Translations under genes and position numbers: made by a program
Notes under the pieces: generated by a model
What the model was told of the DNA's origin: nothing
Database searches by the model: none
The model's input: the letters and a program-made list of their open reading frames with translations, nothing else
Source of the DNA: Lachnospiraceae bacterium A4
GTDB lineage: Bacteria > Bacillota > Clostridia > Lachnospirales > Lachnospiraceae
NCBI GenBank assembly: GCA_000403215.2
Contig: KE159562.1
Location: 1 to 44,501, forward strand
Length of the DNA stretch: 44,501 nt
Direction: 5' to 3'
Shown: one piece after another, positions 27,228-35,736 of the stretch
Position numbering within the stretch: position 1 is the first letter of the stretch
Layout of the letters: each line of letters opens with the position of its first letter

Positions 27228-30200
27228 GAGAATGTGCCTCAATAACTGGGGCGGAATCACGCACCAAATCCTTGAGTTTCACGAGTATGTCAACCTGTTC
27301 AGCGGCATGAGCGGCTCGGGAAAATCGACAGTGATGGACGCGATACAGGTCATACTGTACGGCAGTGTCTCGTCGAGCTTTCTCAACAAGGCGGCAGACG
27401 ATGCCAAGAATAAGCGGAGTGTGCTAAGTTATCTGAGAGGAGAGCAGAAGGATGGAACGGCAAACCGCGCAGGGAGTGACTTCTGTTCGACGATTGTGCT
27501 GGAGATTGAGGATACAGGAAGCCATATCTCAAACTGTGTAGGGCTGGCGTTTGAAGTGCGCAGGAATGACACCGAACTTCGGAAAATGATTTATTTCAGC
27601 CATTCTGGCAAAATGCCTGCGCAGGGTTATCTGACCAGCGCGGGCTGTCCTTATACCAATCAGGAGATACGCAGGCTGGTGGAGGAGCGCGCTGTAAACA
27701 GTTCATACAGGGAGCGCAGTGACGTGAACCGCATCTATCCGTCCAAGGAGGCGTACACCAATGCACTCTATGACAGCCTGCTTGGCTACATTGACGGAAA
27801 ACGCTTTCATGTGATGGAAAAGAGCGCGATTGCACTCAAGATGACAGACGGGACAGGGCAGTTTATCAAGGACTATATGTTTCCCAAAAATGACGGGGAT
27901 ATCATCAGCAAAATCAGCGAGCAGTTAGGCTCTTACCGCGATATTCAGGAAAAGATTCAGGATATGCGCCGCCGCATCGAGCTGTTGAATGAGGTGCAGG
28001 AAGCCGGAGGGCGCAAGGCGGGAGTCAGCGCAGAACTTTACCGCACAAGGGCAATGGTGCGGTGTGTGGATATGATGGAGCTGCAGGAGAAGCTTGCGGC
28101 AGATGAGGAGGGAAGCCAAAAAGCGGCGGACGAGCTGCTTCGCCTTGAGGAGCGCCAAAAAAAGCTTGATGCCGAACTAGAAGCGCTTGATGCGGCGCTG
28201 ATACAGGTGTCTGCGGACTTGAAGGCAAGTGATTTGGGCGCAAAGGAAATACAACTGGAAGAGCTTGTAAAATTACAGGAAATGTACGCGGCGGACAGCG
28301 AGCAGTGGCGCAAGGTCACGACAGGGCTTAGGCGCTGGGAGGAGGATGAGACCGTCACAGATTATGTGAGCAATCCCATGCTCAACAGAATCTCCGATTT
28401 CTGCAAGGGAAAAATAGACCAGGAACTGTGCGAAGGACTGCGGAAAAATATAAAGGCTGCCAAGGCTGCCATTGATGAGCTGCTAGAGGAGTACAGCAGC
28501 CAGCGGCGCGAGCTTGAGCGGGAGATGAAGGAGATTGGGCATCTGGTCGAGGATATGCAGAATGACAGAAAACCATACCCCGCAGTGCTCAAGGAAGCGA
28601 GGGCGGCACTCGAGCGCAAGCTGACAGACCGTTATGGGCGCACCGTTAAGGTACAAATTCTTGCCGATTTGTTTAATGTGGAGGACGCCGTCTGGAAAAA
28701 TGCTGTCGAGGGCAGAATGGGCAGGCTCAAGCTCTCGCTGGTGACAGAACCCAAGTATGCGCGCGACGCGGCAGCGCTGTTTCGTGAGATGAAAAAGTAT
28801 GAGGAGGTCGAGCTGCTCGACACAGACGCCCTCGTCAAAGCCAACGCTGCCGCCGATGGCAATTCGCTGTATGAGGCAGTCTTTACCGACACGCCATATG
28901 TTGATGCGTGTCTGAGACGGTATCTGGGACACATTCAAAAGTGCGGCACCATCGAGGCGCTAGAGCAGGTACGCGACGGTGTCACGCCCGACTGCTATTC
29001 CTACAGCAATTACAGCTTCCGCCACCTTCGCAGGAATGACTATGAAAAGTATGCCTGTATCGGCACAAGGGTGTCCAAGACAAAACTTGCATCGTATCAG
29101 GAGACGCTTGCAAAGCAGGAGGCGGCGCACAGGGAATTGAAACATACGATTGAGCGGCTAAAGGCGTCCGAGGGATTTGAGAAGCTGGACAATGACATGG
29201 AATACTTTGTGCGTCTGTCAAAGGCTGGAAAAGAGCTTGGGAAGGTCACAGGGAATATCGCGGCGCTCAGGCAGGACATCACACGGCTCAGAGAGGGCGA
29301 GTACAGAGCGCTTCAGGAGGAGAAGGAGAGACTCGAGGCGCGCAGGGACGAGAAGCGGATTGAGCAGAAGCAAAACCAGCGGCTGACCAATGAGTACACT
29401 CGGATAAAGAGCCAGAAGGAGGGAGAGGCGGGCAGGCTTCGAGCCGAGCTTGACGAGAAGCGTGCCGGCTATCATGCGGACGCGCAGATGGAGGAGGAGG
29501 CAGCAAATCAGCTACAGACACGCTCGGCACAGACGGTGCGAAACCGCCTTTTTGCGCAGATCAGTACACTGGAAGAGAAAGAGCAGGCGGAGGCAGAAGT
29601 CCTTCAAAATGCAAGAAACCGCTTTAACAGAGAGTATCCTTCGGTCGGTTTTAACGGTATGGAGAAGGACAATACTTGTTATGAGCGCCTATTGCAGGAT
29701 TATCAGAGCGATTACGAGCCGAAATACGAACAAGAGTTTGAAAAACAGTGTAAGCAGATTTACAAAAGTCTGCGTGAGAATGTGATTGCGACGCTGCACG
29801 GCGATATCAATGCTGCCAAACGCCACACCTGTGACATTAACAGACTTCTCCGCAAGACGAATTTTGCAGACAGCACCTATCAGATTAAGGTTGAGCCTGC
29901 CAAGGACGAGCGGGGACAGTTTTATGAGCTCCTGACAGCGCCGGAGCTTGACAGCAAAAATACAGGCTCACACATGACGGAGGGGCAGCTTAGTCTCGGG
30001 GAGGATGAATTTTACCGGAAATACGAACAGAAGCTCCAGCTTCTGACAGATAAATTCATGCCGGTACGCGAGGAGGACGGCAGAGTGCGCGAACAGCGTC
30101 TGCGGGATATGGAGGCGTATGCCGATTACAGAAATTACCTGTCTTTTAGCATGTATGAGCAGGTGACAGATGAGAACGGGACTGTGATCCGGGAGAATTT

Positions 30201-30555
30201 TGTGGACGAGATGGCAGGGCGGGACTCCGGCGGCGAGGGGCAGAATCCAAAGTATGTGGCGCTGCTTGCAGGCTTTGCCATGCTCTACAATTCACAGAGC
30301 AGCCGCGACTCCAAGATTAAGCTGGTGCTGCTCGACGAGGCATTTTCCAAGATGGACCAGGAGAGGAGCGCCGTCTGTCTGAAATACGCGCGCAAGATGG
30401 ACTTACAACTGATTGTCTGCGTCCCGGACGAGCGCCTTCAGTCCCTGATTCAGAATGTGGATTGTGTCTATGGCTTCAGGAGACACCAGAACCGCATCTC
30501 CATGATGCATATAGACAAGGGGAATTATCTTGAGCTGCTTGAAGGAGACTTCTGA
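27202..30555 (+). CDS. jetC: JetC/MksB-like SMC ATPase
   Basis: About 1117 residues, the usual size. Walker A SGMSGSGKSTVMDAI (about 34-48) follows WGGITHQILEFH. Two long coiled-coil arms flank a hinge in the middle (about 270-440 and 640-800). The ABC signature-like SGGEGQNPKYVALL (about 1008) and Walker B KLVLLDEAFSKMD (about 1040) close the head. Such proteins dimerise, entrap DNA and extrude loops; in Wadjet they sense small circular DNA for cutting by JetD. GTG 27202 has GGAG seven bases upstream and is preferred; ATG 27187 and ATG 27232 are alternatives. No jetD gene follows; a convergent deacetylase gene does. Confidence 0.88.
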   Translation: MKNAKKIFKRMCLNNWGGITHQILEFHEYVNLFSGMSGSGKSTVMDAIQVILYGSVSSSFLNKAADDAKNKRSVLSYLRGEQKDGTANRAGSDFCSTIVLEIEDTGSHISNCVGLAFEVRRNDTELRKMIYFSHSGKMPAQGYLTSAGCPYTNQEIRRLVEERAVNSSYRERSDVNRIYPSKEAYTNALYDSLLGYIDGKRFHVMEKSAIALKMTDGTGQFIKDYMFPKNDGDIISKISEQLGSYRDIQEKIQDMRRRIELLNEVQEAGGRKAGVSAELYRTRAMVRCVDMMELQEKLAADEEGSQKAADELLRLEERQKKLDAELEALDAALIQVSADLKASDLGAKEIQLEELVKLQEMYAADSEQWRKVTTGLRRWEEDETVTDYVSNPMLNRISDFCKGKIDQELCEGLRKNIKAAKAAIDELLEEYSSQRRELEREMKEIGHLVEDMQNDRKPYPAVLKEARAALERKLTDRYGRTVKVQILADLFNVEDAVWKNAVEGRMGRLKLSLVTEPKYARDAAALFREMKKYEEVELLDTDALVKANAAADGNSLYEAVFTDTPYVDACLRRYLGHIQKCGTIEALEQVRDGVTPDCYSYSNYSFRHLRRNDYEKYACIGTRVSKTKLASYQETLAKQEAAHRELKHTIERLKASEGFEKLDNDMEYFVRLSKAGKELGKVTGNIAALRQDITRLREGEYRALQEEKERLEARRDEKRIEQKQNQRLTNEYTRIKSQKEGEAGRLRAELDEKRAGYHADAQMEEEAANQLQTRSAQTVRNRLFAQISTLEEKEQAEAEVLQNARNRFNREYPSVGFNGMEKDNTCYERLLQDYQSDYEPKYEQEFEKQCKQIYKSLRENVIATLHGDINAAKRHTCDINRLLRKTNFADSTYQIKVEPAKDERGQFYELLTAPELDSKNTGSHMTEGQLSLGEDEFYRKYEQKLQLLTDKFMPVREEDGRVREQRLRDMEAYADYRNYLSFSMYEQVTDENGTVIRENFVDEMAGRDSGGEGQNPKYVALLAGFAMLYNSQSSRDSKIKLVLLDEAFSKMDQERSAVCLKYARKMDLQLIVCVPDERLQSLIQNVDCVYGFRRHQNRISMMHIDKGNYLELLEGDF

Positions 30556-30575
30556 CTGCACCGGGGCAGTCAGAA
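30550..30575. terminator. Hairpin spanning both convergent stop codons
   Basis: TTCTGACTGC and GCAGTCAGAA form a perfect ten-base-pair stem around a six-base loop. The stem contains the stop codon of jetC (30553-30555) and that of the convergent deacetylase (30570-30572). No T-tract follows on either strand, so it is a likely but non-standard two-way terminator. Confidence 0.6.
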
Positions 30576-31379
30576 ATCCTCCAGTGTACGGAACGTATAA
30601 CCCATCTCTTCCCACTTGGTCAGCAGTTCATCCAGAATCTCACCGTTGGTCTTGGACGTGCTGTGCAGCAGGACGATCGCACCGGGATGGATGCGCCCGA
30701 GCAGTTTTTTGAAGGCTTCCTCCTTTGTCGGCTGTTTATCCTGATACCAGTCCACATAGGCAAGGCTCCAGAAAAAGGTGTCATAGCCAAGTTCCTTTGC
30801 CATCGCGAGATTTTTGGTGCTGTATTTGCCCTGCGGCGGGCGATAGAACCGCGCCAGTTCCGTTCCGGTGATTTCTTTGAATTTCGTTTCGACGTCCCGC
30901 ATTTCCCTCTCGAAGGATTCCTTTGAGGAGATGGAGGACATATCCAGATGATGATAGGTATGGTTGCCTACAAAATGCCCGTCCGCCACCATCTGTTTTA
31001 CCAGCTCCGGTGCGGATTCGAGATAATGCCCCACCACGAAAAAGGTCGCTGGCACCTGATGCTTTTTCAGGGCATCGAGAATCGGCTGTGTGTTTCCGTT
31101 CTCAAATCCAGCGTCAAAAGTCAGATAGATAACTTTCTCCTGACTGTTTCCGACATAGTGGGCGTCGTACTTTTGGAGCTCCTCGACGGACGCGTTTCCG
31201 GTCGGCTGGGTGCCCTCCTGCCCGAAGCCAAGCCCCCAGTTTTCGGCGCCGGCGCTTCCGCTTGCGGGGACAATCCATTCGTCTAATTTTTCGTACTTGA
31301 CATAAGCGGCGCCTCTGCCAGCCAGAAAGGCGGCGGAGAGGAGAAGGGCCAGCAGCGCCAGTTTTTTAAAATTTTTCAT
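30570..31379 (-). CDS. PdaA-like polysaccharide deacetylase
   Basis: 269 residues. An N-terminal membrane helix (about 5-25) sends the enzyme to the outside. The NodB fold shows motif 1 as TFDAGFENGNT (Asp present, the second Asp of TFDDG replaced), motif 2 as HTYHH (metal His), motif 3 as RPPQGKYS and the last motif as IVLLHST. TFDA-G-x-ENG is the signature of the PdaA branch, which removes N-acetyl groups from muramic acid as a step to the delta-lactam of spore cortex peptidoglycan. This fits a spore former, though other wall roles are possible. It converges with jetC. Confidence 0.85.
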   Translation of the reverse strand: MKNFKKLALLALLLSAAFLAGRGAAYVKYEKLDEWIVPASGSAGAENWGLGFGQEGTQPTGNASVEELQKYDAHYVGNSQEKVIYLTFDAGFENGNTQPILDALKKHQVPATFFVVGHYLESAPELVKQMVADGHFVGNHTYHHLDMSSISSKESFEREMRDVETKFKEITGTELARFYRPPQGKYSTKNLAMAKELGYDTFFWSLAYVDWYQDKQPTKEEAFKKLLGRIHPGAIVLLHSTSKTNGEILDELLTKWEEMGYTFRTLEDF

Positions 31380-31465
31380 CTTTTCGCTTCCTGTTTCGAT
31401 TCATTCTTATTTAAAGATATTTCTTATTATCAAAAAAATTCCTGTTCAAAACGAAAAACTGGGAG

Positions 31466-31494
31466 TTGTTATCAAAGTCTAATGAATGTATAAT
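31466..31494 (+). promoter_or_regulatory. Promoter of mutY operon
   Basis: TTGTTA (31466-31471), 17-base spacer, perfect TATAAT (31489-31494), 57 bases before mutY. A small hairpin GCCGC-TTT-GCGGC follows in the leader, near 31504-31516. Confidence 0.7.
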
Positions 31495-31550
31495 AATAGA
31501 TATGCCGCTTTGCGGCTGCATAAAAAACTTAGGAAGCAGGGGACAAATAG

Positions 31551-32654
31551 ATGGAGTACAGCCAACTGGAACAGATTGTTGCGCCGCTGTTAGCGTGGTA
31601 TGAGGCAGAGCACAGGCAGCTTCCGTGGCGCAGGACCAAAGACCCCTACAAAGTGTGGGTGTCGGAGATTATGTTGCAGCAGACGCGGGTGGAGACCGTC
31701 ATTCCATATTTTGAGCGTTTTATGGAACGGTGCCCCACCGTTGCAGCGCTTGCGTTGTGTGAGGACGAAGCGTTATTGAAGCTGTGGGAGGGGCTTGGGT
31801 ATTATTCGCGCGCAAGAAACCTCAAGAAAGCAGCGCAGGTGATTTGTGCCTCCTATGATGGAAAGTTTCCAGAGGCGTATGAGGCAATCCGCGCGCTGCC
31901 GGGAATCGGGGACTACACAGCGGGCGCCATATCGTCGATCGCCTTGGAGCAGGCGCGGGCAGCGGTGGACGGGAATGTGCTGCGCGTGGTGACAAGGCTC
32001 ACGCAGGACAGCCGTGACATTATGGAGAATAAGTTCCGCAGACAAGTCACAGAGGCGCTTGAAAACGTCTATCCATCTGCGCGGCGGGGAGATTTCACGC
32101 AGAGCCTGATGGAGCTGGGGGCGGTGGTCTGTGTGCCAAACGGTGAACCGCTGTGCGGGCGTTGTCCGTTAAAAACGCTGTGTGGTGCGCAGGAACGGGG
32201 TACACAGATGCAGTATCCTGTCAAAAAGAAAAAGCCGGAACGAAAAACGGAGTACAAAACCGTTTTTATTCTAATAAATGAGAATAAAATTGCACTTAGA
32301 AAGCGCGGTGCGCAGGGCATTTTGTCAGGAATGTGGGAGCTGCCCAATATAGAAGGCATACAGACTGCCAGCCAGATCAGACAAGAGCTTGCAGAAAAAA
32401 ACATAGCGCTTAGCGAATTGAGGGAGGTTTCTGGCGGCAAACCGCCGTTAAAGCATATTTTTACACACATGGAATGGCATATGGCCTGCTGGGTTGCAGT
32501 TTGCAGCACTGTGGGAACGGACAATGAACTGACATGGGTCACAGAGGAACAGCTAACACATGAGTTTGCACTGCCCACGGCATTTAAGAAGTGCTTAAAG
32601 TGTTGCGGGAGGGTGTGGGAAGGTACAGGAGGGCAACAGCAGCATGACAAATGA
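31551..32654 (+). CDS. mutY: A/G-specific adenine glycosylase MutY
   Basis: 367 residues, normal length. It removes adenine mispaired with 8-oxoguanine. The catalytic Glu lies in VSEIMLQQTRVETV (about 37-50), the helix-hairpin-helix reads LPGIGDYTAGAI (about 117-128), with catalytic Asp in AVDGNVLRV (about 141). The [4Fe-4S] loop is C...CGRCPLKTLC (about 192-209). The C-terminal NUDIX-like domain (about 235-355) recognises 8-oxoG. It starts an operon with an XRE regulator and a GNAT gene; each overlaps the next by a few bases. Confidence 0.95.
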   Translation: MEYSQLEQIVAPLLAWYEAEHRQLPWRRTKDPYKVWVSEIMLQQTRVETVIPYFERFMERCPTVAALALCEDEALLKLWEGLGYYSRARNLKKAAQVICASYDGKFPEAYEAIRALPGIGDYTAGAISSIALEQARAAVDGNVLRVVTRLTQDSRDIMENKFRRQVTEALENVYPSARRGDFTQSLMELGAVVCVPNGEPLCGRCPLKTLCGAQERGTQMQYPVKKKKPERKTEYKTVFILINENKIALRKRGAQGILSGMWELPNIEGIQTASQIRQELAEKNIALSELREVSGGKPPLKHIFTHMEWHMACWVAVCSTVGTDNELTWVTEEQLTHEFALPTAFKKCLKCCGRVWEGTGGQQQHDK

Positions 32655-32988
32655 AAAGATCAAGACCAAAGAATCAAGTATCGACCTGATGATGACAGGG
32701 CAGGTCATGAAAAGAGAGATTAAGAAGAAGGGCTATACCGTCCGTGAGCTTCAAAAGAAACTGGGACTGTCCTGCCCGCAGCCCATCTACCGCTGGCTTC
32801 AGGGACGGACACTGCCTTCGATTGACAATCTGTACATGCTGAGCAGACTGCTTCGATTAACCGTAGATGATTTGATCGTTCCGATGCAGAATCAGGCTTG
32901 GATTTTGCAGGAGGCATGTAACATGAAATTTGATGTCAGAATGTGGGCTTATTTTGAGGGAATCAGCGCAGATGAAAAAAATGAATGA
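32644..32988 (+). CDS. XRE-type helix-turn-helix protein
   Basis: 114 residues. The HTH (about 30-62) reads YTVRELQKKLGLSCPQPIYR, then WLQGRTLPSIDNLYMLSRLL, the XRE pattern with the second helix for DNA contact. The C-terminal part is short and acidic. It overlaps mutY by 11 bases and the GNAT gene by 17 bases, so it is translated from the same message. Its targets are unknown; autoregulation of the operon is possible. Confidence 0.85.
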   Translation: MTNEKIKTKESSIDLMMTGQVMKREIKKKGYTVRELQKKLGLSCPQPIYRWLQGRTLPSIDNLYMLSRLLRLTVDDLIVPMQNQAWILQEACNMKFDVRMWAYFEGISADEKNE

Positions 32989-33682
32989 GGTTCGGATTAC
33001 GGAGGATCCCGCGGAGGCGGCGCATCTTGCCGCCAGCAGGACGCCGTATATTGTCTGGCTAAATGACCGGAATAAGGATGCGTGCTTTCCGAGCGGCGCT
33101 TATTGCGTAGAGCGGCTGAGTGATATTGATGCGCAGTATCTTGACAGGGTTTACCGGCGTTTCCATAATCTTCCATGGGAGATTGCCGAGACGCCCAGAG
33201 TGCGGATTCGGGAGATTACCGTGGAGGATGTGCCGCAGTTGTATGAATTGTACCGCGATGCGAGCGTCACCGCGTTCATGGAACCGCTGTTTGCGGATCC
33301 GGAGCAGGAGATCGCCTACACGAAGGAGTATATAGAAAATGTGTACGGTTTTTACGGATATGGCATGTGGGTGCTTGAGGAGAAAAAGAGCGGACTGGTA
33401 ATTGGAAGAGCTGGGCTGGAAAACCATGAGGGGTTTGAGGGGCTGGAGCTGGGCTTTATGCTGGGCGTGGCATATCAGCACCAAGGCTATGCGTATGAGG
33501 CGTGCAGCGCAATTCTCACATACGGGCTTCAAGAGCTGGGACAGCAGCGGTACTGTTGTTATATTAATCAAAAGAACTATCCATCTATCCGTTTGTGTGA
33601 ACGTCTGGGATTTGAAAAGCAGGGAATCCGAGGCTGTAGTACACTCAATCCTGAATACATTCAATATGTTTTTGAGAAATAA
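32972..33682 (+). CDS. GNAT family N-acetyltransferase
   Basis: About 236 residues. A ~75-residue N-terminal extension (ITEDPAEAAHLAASRTPYIVWLN in two parts) precedes a RimJ/RimL-like GNAT domain: RIREITVEDVPQLYEL, VIGRAGLENHEGFEGLELGF, the acetyl-CoA loop YQHQGYAYEACSA (Q-x-x-G-x-A type, about 164-176) and SIRLCERLGFEKQGI. The substrate is unknown. ATG 32972 is chosen; it lies within the end of the XRE gene, with GAGGGA about ten bases upstream. ATG 32981 is an alternative. Confidence 0.85.
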   Translation: MKKMNEVRITEDPAEAAHLAASRTPYIVWLNDRNKDACFPSGAYCVERLSDIDAQYLDRVYRRFHNLPWEIAETPRVRIREITVEDVPQLYELYRDASVTAFMEPLFADPEQEIAYTKEYIENVYGFYGYGMWVLEEKKSGLVIGRAGLENHEGFEGLELGFMLGVAYQHQGYAYEACSAILTYGLQELGQQRYCCYINQKNYPSIRLCERLGFEKQGIRGCSTLNPEYIQYVFEK

Positions 33683-33762
33683 TACTCATGTAAATAGATC
33701 AAGCAAAAAATCTGAGCATTAATAACTGAGCAAAAATATAGCAAAAATAAAAAAGAAAGAAC

Positions 33763-33791
33763 TTGACATTGGAAAAATGTGGTGGTATGAT
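33763..33791 (+). promoter_or_regulatory. Consensus promoter of amt-PII
   Basis: TTGACA (33763-33768, perfect), 17-base spacer, TATGAT (33786-33791, five of six). The transcript should start near 33798, so that a leader of about 92 bases precedes the amt start. Confidence 0.88.
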
Positions 33792-33802
33792 AAGTCACAT
33801 GA

Positions 33803-33843
33803 AGCAAAGGTGCTGCGGGACAGAATCCCATAGCACCTTTTTT
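33803..33843 (+). terminator. Leader terminator overlapping ANTAR-like hairpins
   Basis: AAAGGTGCT (33806-33814) pairs with AGCACCTTT (33832-33840), followed by T to 33843: an intrinsic terminator that begins about ten bases into the message. It competes with a small hairpin AGC-AAAGGT-GCT (33803-33814). A second, GGG-ACAGAA-TCCC (33817-33829), sits inside the terminator loop. Both hexaloops carry A at position 1 and G at position 4, as in ANTAR antiterminator targets. Confidence 0.75.
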
Positions 33844-33848
33844 CGTCC

Positions 33849-33862
33849 TTTATGCGCATAAA
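33849..33862. promoter_or_regulatory. 14-bp perfect palindrome in amt leader
   Basis: TTTATGCGCATAAA lies between the leader terminator and the ribosome site. Its core TGCGCATA is shared with the direct repeats at 18862-18894. It may bind a protein or fold in RNA; its role is unknown. Confidence 0.4.
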
Positions 33863-33889
33863 GTGTACTTAAAAATAAAGGAGGAGATT

Positions 33890-35689
33890 ATGATGACAGA
33901 ATTACAGGAATTACTCGACGCCGTCAACGGTGAGATCTATGGGGTATGGTTTTTGATTGGCGCTGCATTGGTATTTTGGATGCAGGCAGGCTTTGCGATG
34001 GTGGAGGCAGGCTTTACCAGAGCAAAAAATACAGGAAACATTATCATGAAAAATCTAATGGATTTCTGCATTGGTACATGTACGTTTATTATAATCGGGT
34101 TCGGGCTGCTGCTTGGAGAGGATTTGATGGGATTAATCGGTAAGCCCGGCTTTGATATTTTCACAAGCTATGCGGATTTTGACTGGTCAAACTTTGTGTT
34201 TAACTTGGTGTTTTGTGCGACGACAGCGACGATTGTTTCGGGTGCGATGGCAGAGCGGACAAAGTTTTTATCTTACTGTGTGTACTCCGGGGTGATTTCC
34301 GCACTGATTTATCCGATCGAGGCACACTGGATCTGGGGCGGCGGCTGGCTTGCGCAGTGGGGCTTTCATGATTTTGCTGGCTCCTGTGCGATACATATGG
34401 TGGGCGGAATCAGCGCGCTGATTGGCGCCAAAATCCTCGGACCGCGCATCGGGAAATTTACGGAGGATAAGCAGGGCAGGATTACCAAGGTGAACGCATT
34501 TCCCGGGCATAATCTCACAATTGGCGCACTCGGCGTGTTTATCCTGTGGCTTGGCTGGTATGGGTTTAACGGCGCGGCGGCAACGAGCTTGTCAGAGCTT
34601 GGCTCAGTCTTTGTGACGACAACGATCTCCCCTGCAATTGCGACCGTGGTCTGCATGATTTTCACTTGGGTGAAATACGGCAAGCCTGATGTGTCCATGT
34701 GCCTGAATGCGTCGCTTGCCGGGCTGGTGGCAATTACCGCAGGGTGTGATGTGACAGATGCCCTTGGCGCGATCGTGATTGGCGCGGTTGCCGGTTTGCT
34801 GGTGGTATTTGGCGTCTGGCTTCTGGATTACAAGCTTCATATTGATGACCCCGTGGGCGCAGTGGCGGTGCACTGTCTGAATGGGATTTGGGGGACTGTT
34901 GCAGTCGGCTTCTTTGCGACGGACACAGCGCCTGCCTACGCGAGAGGCTATGGCGACGGTGTGACATTTGGTGCAAATCAGATCTGCGGAACGGGGCTTT
35001 TTTACGGGGGCGGCTTCAAGCTGCTTGGAATCCAGCTTGCGGGAATGGCGTGTGTGATTTTGTGGACAGTAGTGACGATCACAATCACCTTTTTGGCGAT
35101 CAAAGCCATCTTTGGGCTGCGTGTCACAGAGGAGGAGGAAATTGTCGGGCTGGATGCCACAGAGCATGGACTTCCGTCGGCATATGCAGGCTTCTCCATG
35201 ATGGATATTTCAAACAGCATGATTATGGAAGAAAATGAGAATACGCAGCTTGGTTCAGACTGCTATGAGGAGGCGTCTGAGGTGCAGAAAAATGCTGCGG
35301 TCAAGGTTTCACAGCTTCCGACGGCGTCCGCGACAGGGATTTACAAAGTTGTCATCATTGCAAAACTTGCAAGATATGATGTGCTGCGCAAGGCGATGAA
35401 CGCAATCGGCGTGACGGGCATGACCGTGACACAGGTTATGGGGTGCGGCATTCAGAAGGGCGCCGGCGAGAAATACCGCGGTGCAGAGATTGACGCGACC
35501 CTGCTACCAAAGGTGAAAGTCGAGGTAGTGGTGTCCGCAATTCCTGTGGAAAAGGTGATAGCGTCTGCCAAGAAGGCGCTCTATACAGGGCACATCGGTG
35601 ATGGAAAGATTTTTGTATACAATGTGGATAAGGTAGTCAAGATTCGCACAGGGGAGGAGGATTTGGCGGCGCTTGCAGATGTTGAATAA
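33890..35689 (+). CDS. amt: Ammonium channel Amt fused to a P-II regulator domain
   Basis: About 599 residues. Residues 1-425 are an Amt channel of eleven helices, with IEAHWIWGGGWLA, FAGSCAIHMVGG and AVHCLNGIWGT (the twin-His conduction path). A linker (about 425-480) leads to a P-II domain (about 483-599): GIYKVVIIAKL, GVTGMTVTQVMGCGIQKG, YRGAEIDATLLPKVKVEVVV (T-loop end), TGHIGDGKIFVYNVDKVVKIRTGEED. P-II proteins normally plug Amt channels in trans; here it is built in. The Tyr that is uridylylated in E. coli GlnB (Tyr51) is Ile here, so control must be by ligand only. AAGGAGG precedes ATG 33890; ATG 33893 is equally possible. Confidence 0.95.
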   Translation: MMTELQELLDAVNGEIYGVWFLIGAALVFWMQAGFAMVEAGFTRAKNTGNIIMKNLMDFCIGTCTFIIIGFGLLLGEDLMGLIGKPGFDIFTSYADFDWSNFVFNLVFCATTATIVSGAMAERTKFLSYCVYSGVISALIYPIEAHWIWGGGWLAQWGFHDFAGSCAIHMVGGISALIGAKILGPRIGKFTEDKQGRITKVNAFPGHNLTIGALGVFILWLGWYGFNGAAATSLSELGSVFVTTTISPAIATVVCMIFTWVKYGKPDVSMCLNASLAGLVAITAGCDVTDALGAIVIGAVAGLLVVFGVWLLDYKLHIDDPVGAVAVHCLNGIWGTVAVGFFATDTAPAYARGYGDGVTFGANQICGTGLFYGGGFKLLGIQLAGMACVILWTVVTITITFLAIKAIFGLRVTEEEEIVGLDATEHGLPSAYAGFSMMDISNSMIMEENENTQLGSDCYEEASEVQKNAAVKVSQLPTASATGIYKVVIIAKLARYDVLRKAMNAIGVTGMTVTQVMGCGIQKGAGEKYRGAEIDATLLPKVKVEVVVSAIPVEKVIASAKKALYTGHIGDGKIFVYNVDKVVKIRTGEEDLAALADVE

Positions 35690-35692
35690 AAT

Positions 35693-35722
35693 AAGAACCC
35701 GAGGGTAAAACTTCGGGTTCTT
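35693..35722. terminator. Two-way terminator between amt and HD-GYP genes
   Basis: AAGAACCCGA (35693-35702) and TCGGGTTCTT (35713-35722) form a ten-base-pair stem with a ten-base loop. The minus-strand side is followed by a T-rich stretch (TTATTTTATT), the plus side only by TTGCATTTG. It separates two convergent genes. Confidence 0.8.
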
Positions 35723-35736
35723 GCATTTGTTTATAT

